A DNA stretch of 64,000 nt from Brachycybe producta (Eukaryota; Arthropoda; Diplopoda; Playtdesmida; Andrognathidae): the NCBI GenBank assembly GCA_036925085.1, contig JAUPFP010000142.1, positions 62,001 to 126,000 of the forward strand. Direction: 5' to 3'. The position numbers and the translations under genes were made by a program. The notes beneath the pieces were generated by a model, which saw only the letters and a list, made by a program, of their open reading frames with translations, did not search any database and was not told the DNA's origin. Below, one piece after another: positions 11,398 to 22,298 of this stretch; the stretch's first letter is position 1, and every line of letters begins with the position of its first letter.

Positions 11398-12357
11398 CAA
11401 TATACAAGGCAAAGAGAATTGATTTTTCTAAACTACAAGTAAACCAAGGTTGCATTATTATTTTGGTGGATTTTCAATTAATTATCTTTAAAAAGAACCT
11501 TTATATTGCAGTTTGAAACTGTAAATATTCGGGGAGGGGTTTGCACTTTAAATTCAGTTTTGCATTTTCTTTAATCATTTACCATTTCAGATAACGTAAA
11601 TGCATTTTAATTAGATGCAGGTTCAATTTAACTATTAGATTTATCTGAAAATAACGCCATTGCAATGTAAACCACTAATGAGAAGTAGTCCATAAATGGT
11701 TTTAGCTAAAGGGGGGGGGGGGGTAGGGCTATAGGGGTTTTCTCGCTTCAATTGACCTAACATAATTAAACAAACCATTATATAGTGAATAGGTGGGCCA
11801 CGTTTGTCCTCTCATATCAAACTCCACTTCTGATAAATCTCTCTGTATACATCTTTCTGTTATTAGCTCATTTCACCATAGTAAACTACCATTTTTCCTC
11901 AAGTTGAAATTTTCACAGCTTAAATCATTTTCATCAAGTGGAAACAGGGTCTGATAAATAAAATTAATTCTATCCTAAAAAAAATAAATTAAAAAAAAAC
12001 GCGCAAAAATCGACCTAGAAAATCACTTCCTGCGCCTGTGATTAAAAGTTACCACGTAATCTATAGACAGTGTTGCCGTTTAACGTCATTTTTCATTAAT
12101 CATTAAATTTCATTACATATTTATAAATGTAAGCCCGTACTAAATTAATAACCACATAGATTTAAATTAGGTGAAAACTAAAATAATTTGCATAAATCAA
12201 TAAAAGACTAATTTATGATACTAGTAAGGTCAAAAGTGTCATCTGACTTATCATCATCATCATTATTAATATTAAGAGATTTAAAAATCTACACAAAATT
12301 AATTTTAAAACATAACATTTCAATTGTTTCAATCAATTCAATTCATATATAATAAAT
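11398..12357. other. AT-rich, mostly unassigned
   Basis: A 13-base G run at 11711. A possible K-type fragment at about 11795-11955 (GTGAATAGGTGGGCCACG, CAAGTGGAAACAGGGTC). No coding signal. Confidence 0.5.
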
Positions 12358-13136
12358 AAGGGCTCGGATTTTTATGAAGAAAAAAAAAATAGCTGGCAAA
12401 TGTTACTCTTTCTCAATTTCTGGCTCAAAAGGGCCAATGGTGAAATAACAATCCCCATTTAGATCAACTAACAATTATGTGTTTTTTTAAGGATGGGTCC
12501 CCCATTCAAATCTTCAAATTCTCGAATCCCGCGAATCTTGAAAAATATTCGAGATTCGAAAACTCGAATCTTCGCGCTTTTTTTTTCGTCTTTTTCGAAT
12601 CTTTCGAATGATAACCTTAAAAAAACTTAAAAACTTTGTTAAAATTAGTTTTAACTCCATTGACGTCCAATAGAAGCCGTTCACTAACAACAAAAAACCG
12701 GCGATTGTTGCAATTTCGGTGGTTATCCGGATCACCAATATAATCACCTTGTGGCGACCCGGAGTGAAGCCACACTTGCGTTTTTTATTATTTAATAATT
12801 TAATATTTAATATTATTTCATTTATTTGTATCTTCTTAATGAATAATTATAGGATTCTTATATTGAAGGATTCGAGAACTTTTTAGGATTCGGATTTGAG
12901 AACATTTAGGATTCGTCCCACCTCTAGTTTTTTTTTAAAACATGTTTAGAGGCTAGAATTCTAGTTGAGAACATATAGTAACCAAACATCTTAGCCTCTA
13001 ACAAGCCTTTTTTGATTAGAAAAAGCATTAATTACAGTTCTATAATTGATGATTATTTACTTCACAATAATTGGCACTTGGGCCACAAAAATTGAGAAAC
13101 ATTCGCATGATATTGCATATAAATCCGAGCCCTAAT
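12358..13136. mobile_element. TIR element, family L, split by a family F insertion
   Basis: GGGCTCGGATTTTTATG at 12361 and ATAAATCCGAGCCCTAATA at 13118 are inverted. TTGGCACTTGGGCCAC and GAGGCTAGAATTC-type blocks match the uninterrupted copy at 40.9 kb. The F copy is at 12484-12929. Confidence 0.82.
12484..12929. mobile_element. hAT-like MITE, family F, nested in element L
   Basis: Ends AAGGATGGGTCCCCCATTC and GGATTCGTCCCACCTCTA. T-rich flanks GTTTTTTT on both sides could be an 8-bp duplication. Inner blocks: GAAGATTCGAG-type complement, GACGTCCAATAGAAGC, GGTGGTTATCCGGATCACC, ACCTTGTGGCGACC. Confidence 0.75.
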
Positions 13137-13338
13137 AATAATAATAAAATTCAATTAATATTTTGGCAAATAACACAAAAAGTGTTGCCAATCAGAACAT
13201 TTTTTTCTCATCCATCACCAAATCAAATATATAAGGGAAAAAAATCAAAAGCTCAACAAAAAAATGTATCAAATATTAAATAAAAAAAAAGATAATTAAT
13301 AAAAAATAATATAATTAATTAATTAGTGGTGCACTTAC

Positions 13339-13431
13339 ATGTCCAAACTGTTCGAAATAATTCTTCACGTCCTCTAGAGTGGTGGGAGCTGACAAACCAC
13401 CCACAAATATCTTCTTTGTCCGCGTAACCAT
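13339..13431 (-). CDS. Musashi/Rbp6-family protein, exon coding the first part of RRM2
   Basis: A 93-nt, 31-codon exon, phase 0 at both ends. It starts [14 protein letters not shown], where IFVGGL is RNP-2 of RRM2, continues APTTLEDVK and ends NYFEQFGH. The initial Met is internal to the protein; it follows the linker exon across an intron of about 47 kb. The acceptor is a pyrimidine-rich tract ending CCATAG (AG at 13432-13433); the donor is CAT|GTAAGTG (GT at 13337-13338). The last codon is His where I recall Pro or Lys in relatives. It follows directly from the donor choice and could be a lineage difference. The next exon (IEDAML onward and RNP-1 of RRM2) was not found in positions 1-13338. 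[10 protein letters not shown] is closer to arthropod than vertebrate Musashi as I remember them. Confidence 0.9.
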
Positions 13432-13732
13432 CTATGGAAGAAAGAAAACGACATAAGTTTCTCTCTCGTCTAGAGATAAAATAATTAAAATTGTAATACA
13501 ATTAAATAAAAAAATGTCTAAAAATAACAAAATGAAGGATCGATTAATTTGAGCATCAATCAGGGTTGGAAGAAAAGAATCATTGATTTTTTTGGTTCCC
13601 TCCAGAAAATATCATAATATCCCCCGCCCACATAAACTTAGACCTTATTTATTTGGCCCGTGTTGGCCTTTTTGAGTTTGACATGCTTGGTCTAAAGCTT
13701 TAGCTCATAGCAACTATGGTAGACTGTTATGG

Positions 13733-14160
13733 CGCAGTCACACTAGGCTGGTTTCCCAGCCGCTGGTTGCTGCTGGCTGGTTGTAGCGCTCTAGCAGCAT
13801 AGTCTGAACTGCTACTAGCAGCTGCTTTCTCCAACGGGATAGTGATTTTAACAGCAGCTGGTGAAGTTGGACATGTCCAACTTTAGCAGTTACCAGCTGG
13901 TCATGTGACTCCCTTCCTGCTGCTGCCATCTAGTGTGAACTTTTTGTTGCTAGTAGTGGCACTAATGGTAGTTGAAACTCCACTGCTTGGGTTGGTTGTT
14001 GTTAGATTTTGTGTTTTTGCAAGACAGTGATCGGATGACTTGCACTGCTAATACCAGCAGTGACTGGACAAGTGTGAACCCAAAGCAGCCACTGCGTGCT
14101 GTTGCTGCTAATAGCCAGCAGCAACCAGCGACTTGTAAACCAGCCTAGTGTGACTGGGCC
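13733..14160. mobile_element. TIR element, family J
   Basis: GCGCAGTCACACTAGGCTGG ... CCAGCCTAGTGTGACTGGGC. The interior is dense in CAGCAGC/GCTGCTGG words with GAAGTTGGACATGTCC. TGTTATGG / CGTTATGG flank it as a possible 8-bp duplication. Confidence 0.82.
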
Positions 14161-14165
14161 GTTAT

Positions 14166-14580
14166 GGAGCAGTCACACTAGGCTGGTTTATCAGCTGCTA
14201 CTTGCTGGTTGTAGCCAGCTAGCAGTATAGTGTGAACCGCTACCAGCAACTGCTTTTTCCAGCACGCTAGTGATTTTAACAGCAGCAGGTGAAGTTGAAC
14301 ATGTACAACTTTAGCAGCTACCAGCTGGTCAAGTGACTCCCTTCCTGCTACTACCAGTGTGCTAACAGCCAATGTCGCTGGTAGTTGCACTAGTGTGTAG
14401 TTGAAACTCCACTGCTTGGGTTGGTTGGTTGTTAGATTTTGTGTTTTTGCAAGACGGTGATTGGATGACTTGCACTGCTACAACCAGCAGTGACTGGGCA
14501 AGTGTGAACTCACAGCAGCTGCTGCTTGCTGTTGCTGCTAATAGCCAGCAGCGTGTAAACCAGCCTAGTGTGAATGCCCT
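14166..14580. mobile_element. TIR element, family J (second, adjacent copy)
   Basis: GAGCAGTCACACTAGGCTGG ... CCAGCCTAGTGTGAATGCC. Same internal order as the preceding copy, about 85-90% alike by eye. Confidence 0.82.
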
Positions 14581-14611
14581 TTAATGTCAAAATAGCCGTT
14601 TTATAGATATT

Positions 14612-15008
14612 TAATAGGGAGAGGACATTCGAATCCTGGAATTCCGCAAATCTTGAAAAATATTCGAGATTGGACATCTCGAATCTTCGCACTTATTTCG
14701 TCTTTCGAATCTTTCGAATCCTAACCTTAAAAGAAACTGTTAAAACTTTGGTAAAATTAGTTTTAACTCCATTGACGTCCAATAGAAGATTTCACTAACA
14801 AAAAGAAAACCGGTGATTGTTGCAATTTCGGTGGTTATCCGGATCACCAATGGATCACCTTGTGGCGACCCTGAGTGCCACACTTGTTTTTTATTATTAA
14901 TAATTTAATACTTAATATTATTTCATTTATTTGTATCTTCTTAATGAATAATAGAGGATTCTAATATGAAGGATTCAAGAACCTTTTAGGATTCGGACTC
15001 GAGAAAGA
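14612..15008. mobile_element. hAT-like MITE, family F
   Basis: Shares TCTTGAAAAATATTCGAGAT, TTGACGTCCAATAGAAGA, TATCCGGATCACCAATGGA and TTAGGATTCGGAC with other F copies. Ends are worn. Confidence 0.75.
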
Positions 15009-15069
15009 GAAATGTTCGCGAACATGTGTTCTGTTCTAGCCTTTACCCGCCATTAACCTCACGATACTC

Positions 15070-15211
15070 ACAGGCAAGTAAGCACAGTAAAAATACAATT
15101 GTTTGCCCCGCCCTTTTGACGTTAGACCAAATAACAAACCAATTAGAAGTTGTCGTTCCTCATAAAAGGGGTAGAGCAAACGACTGTATTTTACTGTGTT
15201 TACTTGCCTTT
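15070..15211. mobile_element. Foldback MITE, family B (internally deleted, 142 bp)
   Basis: ACAGGCAAGTAAGCACAG... to ...TTTACTTGCCTT. The arms match each other, but the core is shortened, lacking one GC-box block. Flanks ACGATACTC / TCCATACTC resemble a worn 9-bp duplication. Confidence 0.83.
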
Positions 15212-15687
15212 CCATACTCTTTAACCTAACCTATAATAACGAATTCAAACTCGTGACTGAATTTTTTTTGTTTTCGAAGTTTTTTTTTTTTTTGCACGAA
15301 ATACCACAAGTTCTAATTACACAATAAAATTGCAAATAATACAAGAAGTTCCAACGGAACACTCGAAATTGTCACGTGTACAATAAATGGTTATCAACTT
15401 ATCATTCTACAGGAAATCATTCAAAAGAAATATTTAGAAATCCAATCTATCTGAAGTAAAATAAAAAATAAAGTCAAACATTTCAAAGGTTGCTTTTTTG
15501 CTAACAAGTTCAACACATTTTTATCAGTTTTTACACTTTGAATGAAAGACATAACACACACACACACATACAAAGACAGGAAAAGATCTCACACACAATG
15601 ACACTCGCGCTGATTCCACACGATGCGTGGCACTTGTCACAATTTTACCTCTTGAACCCCCCTTTTTACACAGAAGGGTATATACAG

Positions 15688-15894
15688 ACAGGCAATTAGA
15701 AATCGGGACAAACAGAAGTTGTCTCCGCCCTTTTTATGACGACCAGCAACTTCTAATTGGTTGGTTATGTAGCCTGACGTCACATGCTCCGCCCTGTTCA
15801 ACGTCAGACTACATAACCAGCCAATTAGAAGTTGCCAGTCGTCATAACAAGGGCGGAGCCAACTGAAGTTTTCACCTATTTCTAACTACCTGTG
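15688..15894. mobile_element. Foldback MITE, family A (copy A3, mismatched arms)
   Basis: The left arm is standard (GGGACAAACAGAAGTTG). The right arm, read inward, is AGGTGAAAACTTCAGTTGG, so the outer arms differ. No target duplication is visible. The right end abuts the GC-rich palindrome at 15893. Confidence 0.8.
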
Positions 15895-16049
15895 TGGAGG
15901 ACAGTCCTCCGTGTGGAAGAAATGTCCTCCGGCTTCCACGAAGGCAAAAATGGCCTCCACAAAAGAGGACGTGTGGTCCTTGTGGAGGACATTTTTGTCT
16001 TCGTAGAGGCCGGAGGACATTTCTTCTACATGGAGGACTGTCCTCCACA
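15893..16049. mobile_element. Short GC-rich palindrome, family T
   Basis: TGTGGAGGACAGTCCTCC at the left and GGAGGACTGTCCTCCACA at the right. The two halves match along their whole length at roughly 85-90%, with AGAAATGTCCTCCGGC inside. It directly abuts the right end of MITE A3. Only copy seen. Confidence 0.78.
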
Positions 16050-16165
16050 AAAGAGGAAAGGTGGCAAGCCTAACAGTAATGGCAATTTTTTTAACTTATA
16101 TTAATATTTCATGAAAATCTTTTTTTTATCTTTTCATAAACATTTGTGAATTTTGGTGTCTTAAG

Positions 16166-16432
16166 GTGGCTGCGATTAGATATTTATTTTGTTTTCACCC
16201 CTCCAGATGGCGCGCCTACGTGGCTATTATTTTCTATAGGAGGTTTTTTTACCATCCCCACCATTTGAGAAAATTTAAATGTTTTAAGATATTGCCTCCC
16301 TAAGTAAGTCATAGTTAACCCTTCTAGTTTCTAAAACGGATTGAAGTTTCCCTTTTCTACTTAAAAGACAGAATAATCAAAGAGTTTAACAGGACTCGTT
16401 TTAGACTTTTTAAAACCATCTTAAGGAAGCTT
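16166..16432. mobile_element. Element of the H group with CTTAAGGTGG ends
   Basis: CTTAAGGTGGCTGCGATTAG at the left and AAAACCATCTTAAGG at the right are inverted. The middle has CTCCAGATGGCGCGCC and, inverted, the TTCTAGTTTCTAAAAC motif. Confidence 0.65.
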
Positions 16433-16445
16433 CAGAATAAAGCAT

Positions 16446-17068
16446 TTTAAGTAGAACTGAACCGTTTCTACTCGGTTCGGAACCGGTCTAATCGGTTCGC
16501 GGCTTGCAATTTTTTTTGGAAACCGGTTCTGATCAGTTCGTGGAGCTTTACAAACCGGTTCAAAACAGTTCTGATCAGTTCGTTGATCTTGACGAACCGG
16601 TTCAAACGCATTAGATTTGCACGGCACATTAGTTAGAGGTGGCGAAGGGTAGAACCGAACCGAATCTACTCGGTTTTGGAACCAGTTCTTATCAGTTCTA
16701 CCTATACTCGTGAACCGGTTCTATCAGTTCTACCTATACTCGTGAACCGGTTCTATCAGTTCTACCTATACTCGTGAACCGGTTCTATCAGTTCTAGTAA
16801 TTGGCGAACCGGTTCTATCAGTTCTAGTAATTGGCGAACCGGTTCTATCAGTTCTAGCAATAGACGAACCGGTTCTATCAGTTCTAGCAATAGACGAACC
16901 GGTTCTATCAGTTCTAGCAATAGACGAACCGGTTCTATCAGTTCTAGTAATAGACGAACCGGTTCTATCAGTTCCAGTAATAGACGAACCGGTTCTATCA
17001 GTTCCAGTAATAGACGAACCGGTTCTATCAGTTCCAGTAATAGACGAAAAGGTTCTACCAGATCGGAA
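16446..17068. repeat. Family G element with a 30-bp minisatellite
   Basis: GTAGAACTGAACCG... with a second internal start TAGAGGTGGCGAAGGGTAG at 16634. From about 16712 to 17050 the unit GAACCGGTTCTATCAGTTCT plus a 10-bp spacer recurs about 12 times, first at a 32-bp period then at 30 bp. The 104-aa minus-strand frame here (LLELIEPVR repeats) is this array. Confidence 0.85.
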
Positions 17069-17260
17069 ACAGGCAAGTGTTCTCAGCAGAATACAGTCGT
17101 TTGTCCCGCCCTTTTATGAGGACCAGCAACTTCTAATTAGTTTATTTGGCGTTATTTGGTCTGACATCACATGCCCCGCCCTTTTCAATTGGTTGATATT
17201 TCATCTGACGCTCAAAAAAGCGGAGCAAACGACTGTATTTTGCTGAGCACATCTGCCTGT
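17069..17260. mobile_element. Foldback MITE, family B
   Basis: Arms GCTCAGCARAATACAGTCG match on both sides; core TCTGACATCACATGCCCC. It lies at the end of the 30-bp minisatellite and appears to have inserted into that element (GAACCGTTGATAG resumes after it). Confidence 0.85.
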
Positions 17261-18152
17261 GCTCCGAACCGTTGATAGATCACTAATTTTAAGGTGAAAT
17301 TTGTAAGTGAATTAAACCAAAAGTGCGTTGGTTTTATAAACAGAGTTGCTCTCAAAGCACCATCATCATCATGATCATTGGATGTGCGACATTTGTCATA
17401 AATAATACTAATAATCTTGGAAACAAAATGAACAGAAGTTACAACAACAACACACATTTGCAACCTACACACACAATGCTCTTTATTCATATTATATGAT
17501 GAACCAAAAATACAAAAGAGGCAAACAATCAAAAGTCCATCACTGCTATAAAACAAACGTCCTTCAATAGAGACACATCAATTAAGGCTTCATGTCAAAA
17601 TCACATGAAATTGCTTCCTCAATTTATTTACATGACTCGCCAACATCCAACCTCCTCCTCCTTTTTTTTTACCAGATCCAATAATAATCCAGATGTTAAC
17701 CCTTAAAGCTAACAACAAACTACCAACACCACCTAGTGTCCAAACAATTTATTAAATATGCAGATTCATAGCAAATTCAACTTAAAATTTTATTAGAAAA
17801 AAAAAACACAAACTTTTTTTTTTTAACTGTTGTGCATCCTGTCAGAAACATGTGGTCTAAAAATTGAAGGTGGGGCGGGGGAGGACGAGGAGGAGTGAGA
17901 TAATAATGCAATTTGGTTCCCTAGAAAGAGAGAAAACGAATGGGAGGTAGATGGGAGGGGGGAGGAGGCGGGTGGATAGATAGATGGATGCCCATGAAAG
18001 GCACCTCAACACCAATTGCACTGATTTATCAATGTCAAAGTGAATTTCTAATTAAAACCAGACTGTTACAAAATTACATGCGCACTTCGGGTCTCTAAAT
18101 TATAAAGTTCTGAGCAGTGTGTTATTTTGTGCAAAATAAATCGTGTAGCTTG
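17261..18152. other. No supported feature
   Basis: AT-rich with (ATC)n, poly(A) and G-rich patches (GGAGGGGGGAGGAGGCGG near 17953). The 114-codon minus-strand frame shows no domain. Confidence 0.55.
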
Positions 18153-18364
18153 ACAGGAAAGTGTGCCCAGCATTAACTTTTCGATTGCCCCCCCCCCCCC
18201 CCCCGCCCCGCCCTTTTATGAGCGTCAGACCAAATATCAACCAATTAGAAATTGAAAAGGGCGTAGCATGTGAAATCAAACCCAGCAACAAACTAATTAG
18301 AAATTGATGACGCTCTTAAAAGGGCGGGGCAAACAAAATCTTAGTGCTAGGCAGAACTGTCTGT
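18153..18364. mobile_element. Foldback MITE, family B with poly(C) expansion
   Basis: Left arm ACAGGAAAGTGTGCCCAGC..., right arm ending CAGAACTGTCTGT. The arms agree only partly. The TTGCCCCGCCC boundary of the left arm carries a 17-base C run (18188-18204). Core TGAGCGTCAGACC, CCAATTAG. Confidence 0.8.
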
Positions 18365-18369
18365 GCTTT

Positions 18370-18510
18370 GAGCTTCCAAATTCGTACGCTCTGAGCTGTG
18401 TGTGCGTACAAAACACAGCGCACCTCTTATCGCATGGTTTTTAAATGGCCACACAGCACTAGTGTTAGAGCACTTTGAACCGCCTCTGACATGCGCATTG
18501 CATCTCAAAA
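18370..18510. repeat. Family X fragment
   Basis: AGAGCACTTTGAACCGCCTC and TGACATGCGCATTGCATC match 24065-24102. Confidence 0.5.
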
Positions 18511-18597
18511 TGTCGTATAGTATTCTATTAGGATCCTTTAGCTGTGTGTATATTTATTTATACACAACAGATTGCTTATGCCTGCTTTAAAAAAACC

Positions 18598-19015
18598 CAG
18601 TTCGTTTGTAAATGCACCTCAGTTTAGCTCCATGTCAAGTCCAGTTATTGATCCAGTCTTGTCTAGTCTAGAGTGCATTTGAAAACGCATATGCTTGTTA
18701 CATTGATTGGAGCACTGGGCACTTCTGACTTGATCGCACTTGCGACTTAGTTGCACTTGCAACGTGATTAGACTTGCGATCTGATCGCACTTGCGACTTG
18801 ATTAGACTTGCGATCTGATCGCACTTGCGACTTGGTTGCACTTGCAACATGATTAGACTTGCGACTTTCTCGCACTGGTTGTGAATTGACTTTAATGTTC
18901 CTCAATGACCTCGATATTGAATGGGACCCTGTCAAAGTGCGTTCTAAACCGATCTTGAACTGTAGTGTGTTCTCAAACGCACCCTTAGTTCTTTTCTAGT
19001 TTAGCTCCAGTGACC
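18598..19015. repeat. TIR-like element with TTGCGACTTG tandem words, family U
   Basis: CAGTTCGTTTGTAAATGCAC near 18599 and CTCAAACGCACCCTTAG near 18971 are loosely inverted. From 18733 to 18865 the words GATCGCACTTGCGACTT and GATTAGACTTGCGATCT alternate. Confidence 0.6.
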
Positions 19016-19647
19016 TTGTTTAGCTTTTGTTCAAAACTTGACACTTGCAAAATGCTAAAAGCAAGCTGGTCAAATCAAGAGGTCAAGCTAAAATAACCCT
19101 TTCAATTACTAAACTAACCCAAAGTTCCCCCCCCCTTTTAATATTTATTAAATAAAAACTACTTTGTTCTCTATAGTAGAATAACAACGGTCCCAAATAA
19201 TAAAAACACAAGAGAATAATGATAGAATGTATTAGTTTTGTAAAGAGGGAAATGAGATTGTCACCCATTATTATTATTATTATTTCATGTGTAATCTCTT
19301 AATAAATGGTTTGTATTCATGTGGACATGAGTTGTAAATCGTCACTGAATGTCATCATAATGTAAATTTCAATTTGATAATATAATAATAATAATAGTAA
19401 TAGACGGGATATTCTCCGGAAAAAGGCAAAAGCTCCATAAAAAGCAAACAAACAAATTTTTCTCCTCCATTGTCTTCCTCTCCTTTTCCTCTTTTTTTTT
19501 TTCCAAATCACACAAATAAACAAACATTTGAATGGACAAACAAACGCACAAACAGTGAAACGACAACTGTATGAATGATGGGCACAGGAAAAACTGTCAT
19601 TGTTACATAGTCACTAAATTGCATCTGTTTATATTATGAAGAAAAAT

Positions 19648-19995
19648 ACGGAGCCCTGTAAAGGCCAAACAGTGAAAATAATTTTCATTACAGTTGACAC
19701 TTTTTTTCTGTCAATTGACACTTTTTTTTCCTAACCTTTACAGAAAAATAGTGTCACTCGACAGAAAAATAGTGTCACTCGACAGAAAAATAGTGTCACT
19801 CGACAGAAAAATAGTGTCACTCGACAGAAAAATAGTGTCACTCGACAGAAAAATAGTGTCACTCGACAGAAAAATAGTGTCAATCGACAGAAAAATAGTG
19901 TCAATCGACAGAAAAATAGTGTCCAGTTGAGAGAAAAAAAGCGTCAACTGTAATGAAATTTTTTTTCACTGTATGGCCTTTAGAGCTCCGTAAGA
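19648..19995. repeat. Foldback element with a 21-bp array inside, family Q
   Basis: CGGAGCCCTGTAAAGGCC and TTTTCATTACAGTTGACAC at the left are mirrored by GCGTCAACTGTAATGAAA and TGGCCTTTAGAGCTCCG at the right. The centre (19740-19925) has about nine copies of the 21-bp unit ACAGAAAAATAGTGTCACTC plus G. The 7-aa DRKIVSL repeats seen in translation come from this. Confidence 0.85.
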
Positions 19996-20109
19996 AAAAG
20001 TCCTGTCAGTTGTACAACAACAAACAATATTTAACATCAAATTTGTATTTCCAATCTGAAGAAAAAATCACTAAAAATTACCAATTTCTGGTGAAATCTG
20101 GAGCCGGTA

Positions 20110-20565
20110 TTTACAGAAATGGAATAGAACTGTCATATGACAAGTAAATTGTCATATTATCTAGTTTCATAACTTTTCTTATCAGTCACGTTAACAAATT
20201 ACAAAATACTTATTATGATGAATATTGTCACATAACTGCCATTGACTGGTGTACAGCATAATGTGATAAAGTCATAAAATAATAGTGCACAAACAGTCAC
20301 ATCATAAGGTATAACTGTCACAATTTTACGACTTTTTTTGATGTAATGAGACCTCTAAACTAGACAACACAGACCCGGAGCCTCGGTACAGAAAAAGTCA
20401 TAAAATTGTGTCAGTTATACCTTATGACGTCACTGCTTGTATGCTATTCTAGGACTATAATATTATTATGTACAACTATCAATGGCAGTCAATTATAACA
20501 ATATTAGTCATAATAATATTTTGTAATATGTTTTTGTGACTGTTACAAAGTTATGAGTTTGCCAC
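20110..20565. mobile_element. Foldback element of about 450 bp
   Basis: CATAAGGTATAACTGTCACA and TTTTACGACTTTTT (about 20302-20339) are mirrored by AAAGTCATAAAATTGTGTCA and GTTATACCTTATGACGTCAC (about 20394-20435). TAACTGCCATTGACTGG is mirrored by ATCAATGGCAGTCAATTAT. Single copy here. Confidence 0.7.
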
Positions 20566-20712
20566 GTGAAAAAACGAAAGGTGAGTCAGAGTTGAAAGAG
20601 TGTCAACACATTCCTATGAAGGAGGGCTAGTGGCGCCATCTAACGCTACACGGTCAAAATAAATGATCTACTTGCATTCTTAACCAAAGTTTACTTAACC
20701 AATATAACTAAT

Positions 20713-21002
20713 ACCTTGTACACACACGAGTTAAATGAATTCAAATTAAATGTGTTTAGGTGAATTATACGGAATCCAGTTAAGGACATGAACCAAATAA
20801 AAATTGACTTTAAATTGAAAAATACTAAATCAATATTTTAACAATAGTTTATCTGATTATATTTAAGTATTAATTCAATATTTTGAGATTATTAACTGAA
20901 TAAATTGAATTCGATATATTGTTTGTTTGCCCTTCACAGGCCTCTGTAGAACACATTTATTATTTAAATGCATTTAAATTATCAGGTGTGTTCTAGGTAT
21001 AA
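20713..21002 (-). mobile_element. PIF/Harbinger-like MITE, family D
   Basis: Reverse copy: TAA then TACCTTGTACACACACGAG at the left, TTCTAGGTA then TAA at the right. Contains ACGGAATCCAGTTAAGGAC. Confidence 0.85.
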
Positions 21003-21040
21003 CACTCAGGTGAAAACATGAATATAAAAATTTAATATTT

Positions 21041-21302
21041 CGGCCCTGTTTCCACTTGAGAAAAAAAAATAAACTTGAAAACGCGTTTTGAATTGGAAAC
21101 AGCACAAAGCCTTGTTTCCACTGAAAAGAAAATTTGACTTTTTTTGAAAATTTCAACTGGTGAAAAAATAGAGCACATGTGACCTTCGCGCCCGTGATAG
21201 TGAATAGGCGGGGAGGGGGGGGGGGCACGTTTCTTCCATTTTTCACCAGTTGAAATTTTCACAAAAAGTTCAAATTTTCACTCCAATGGAAACAAGGCCT
21301 TA
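21041..21302. mobile_element. Foldback MITE, family K
   Basis: CGGCCCTGTTTCCACTTG at the left, AATGGAAACAAGGCCTTA at the right. Arms with GAAAATTTCAACTGGTGAAA. The loop is an 11-12 base G run next to GTGAATAGGCGG. Confidence 0.8.
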
Positions 21303-21962
21303 TTTAACTTTTCGTTTTTTTTTTTTCTTAAAAGAAATCAATCATATTGAACCACAATTTAAAAATTAACCAACAATGAACCCACAATATTGACAACCCT
21401 TTTTGTTTGTGGTTTTTTTTATAACAAAGTAATAAAAGCTTTTTACTAGAAACCAAATTTCATCATATATTGGTTGAAACACACACACACACAACACGGA
21501 CACAACACACAAAAAAATCCTTTTCCTGTAATTAACCTCGTAATAAGGAAACATTTTTTCTCTCGAATCTCACAACACAACACAAGTATGTTGTTGGCAT
21601 AATAGAAAATCTTTTTAGAAATTCTTTCCGCTTATAGACAAAACCACCCTTTGAGTTTCTCTTGTCTTACTTTTAAGATTAATTCACATATTTCTTTTAA
21701 ATGAGAGACACCACACCCGATTTTTTTCTGGATTTTTTTCCCCCACTCAACCTCGACCACAGAATAAGGATAATACACAGAAGAGAAACAGGGATATTAA
21801 CATATTTCCATAGACTTCTATGATAAAAATCTCTTTTCTAATCCTTTTCAAAATGGCAACTCCATAAAAAATGGCTTGAGTAACCGATTTCAAGATCATA
21901 AATTTCTGTCACAGTAACATCAAACGTGTGGCACAAGAGTTTCCCTTCTGTGTATCGCCTTA
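21303..21962. other. AT-rich; CC-type fragment at its end
   Basis: No coding signal. CTGTCACAGTAACATC and GTTTCCCTTCTGTGTATC at 21907-21956 resemble element CC, cut by the D copy at 21963. Confidence 0.5.
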
Positions 21963-22266
21963 TACCTAGTACACACGTGATCATTTAAATGCATTTAAAT
22001 AATAAATGTGTTCTACAGAGCCCTGTGAAGGACAAACAAACAATATATCGAATCCAATTTATTCAGTTAATAATCTGATAATATTGAGTTAATACTTAAA
22101 TATAAACAGAAACTATTGATAAAATATTGATTTAGTATTTCAATTTAGAATATTAATAATTAAAAGTCAATTTTTAATTTGGTTCATGTCCTTAACTGGA
22201 TTCCGTATAATTCACCTTAAACACATTTAATTTGAATTCATTTAACTCATGTGTGTACAAGGTATT
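21963..22266 (+). mobile_element. PIF/Harbinger-like MITE, family D
   Basis: Forward copy from TACCTAGTACACACGTGAT to GTGTGTACAAGGTA. It cuts into a CC-type repeat on its left. Confidence 0.84.
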
Positions 22267-22298
22267 TGGTTGTGTACAAGGTATAATGTTATAACCTT

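Noticed and set aside
1..13338. Search for the exon coding the rest of RRM2 ([14 protein letters not shown])
   Set aside because: Nothing matching on the minus strand; only repeats and AT-rich DNA.
16762..17076. 104-codon minus-strand frame of LLELIEPVR repeats
   Set aside because: Product of the 30-bp tandem array in a family G element.
19694..19947. Frames with seven-residue repeats on both strands
   Set aside because: 21-bp array inside foldback element Q.
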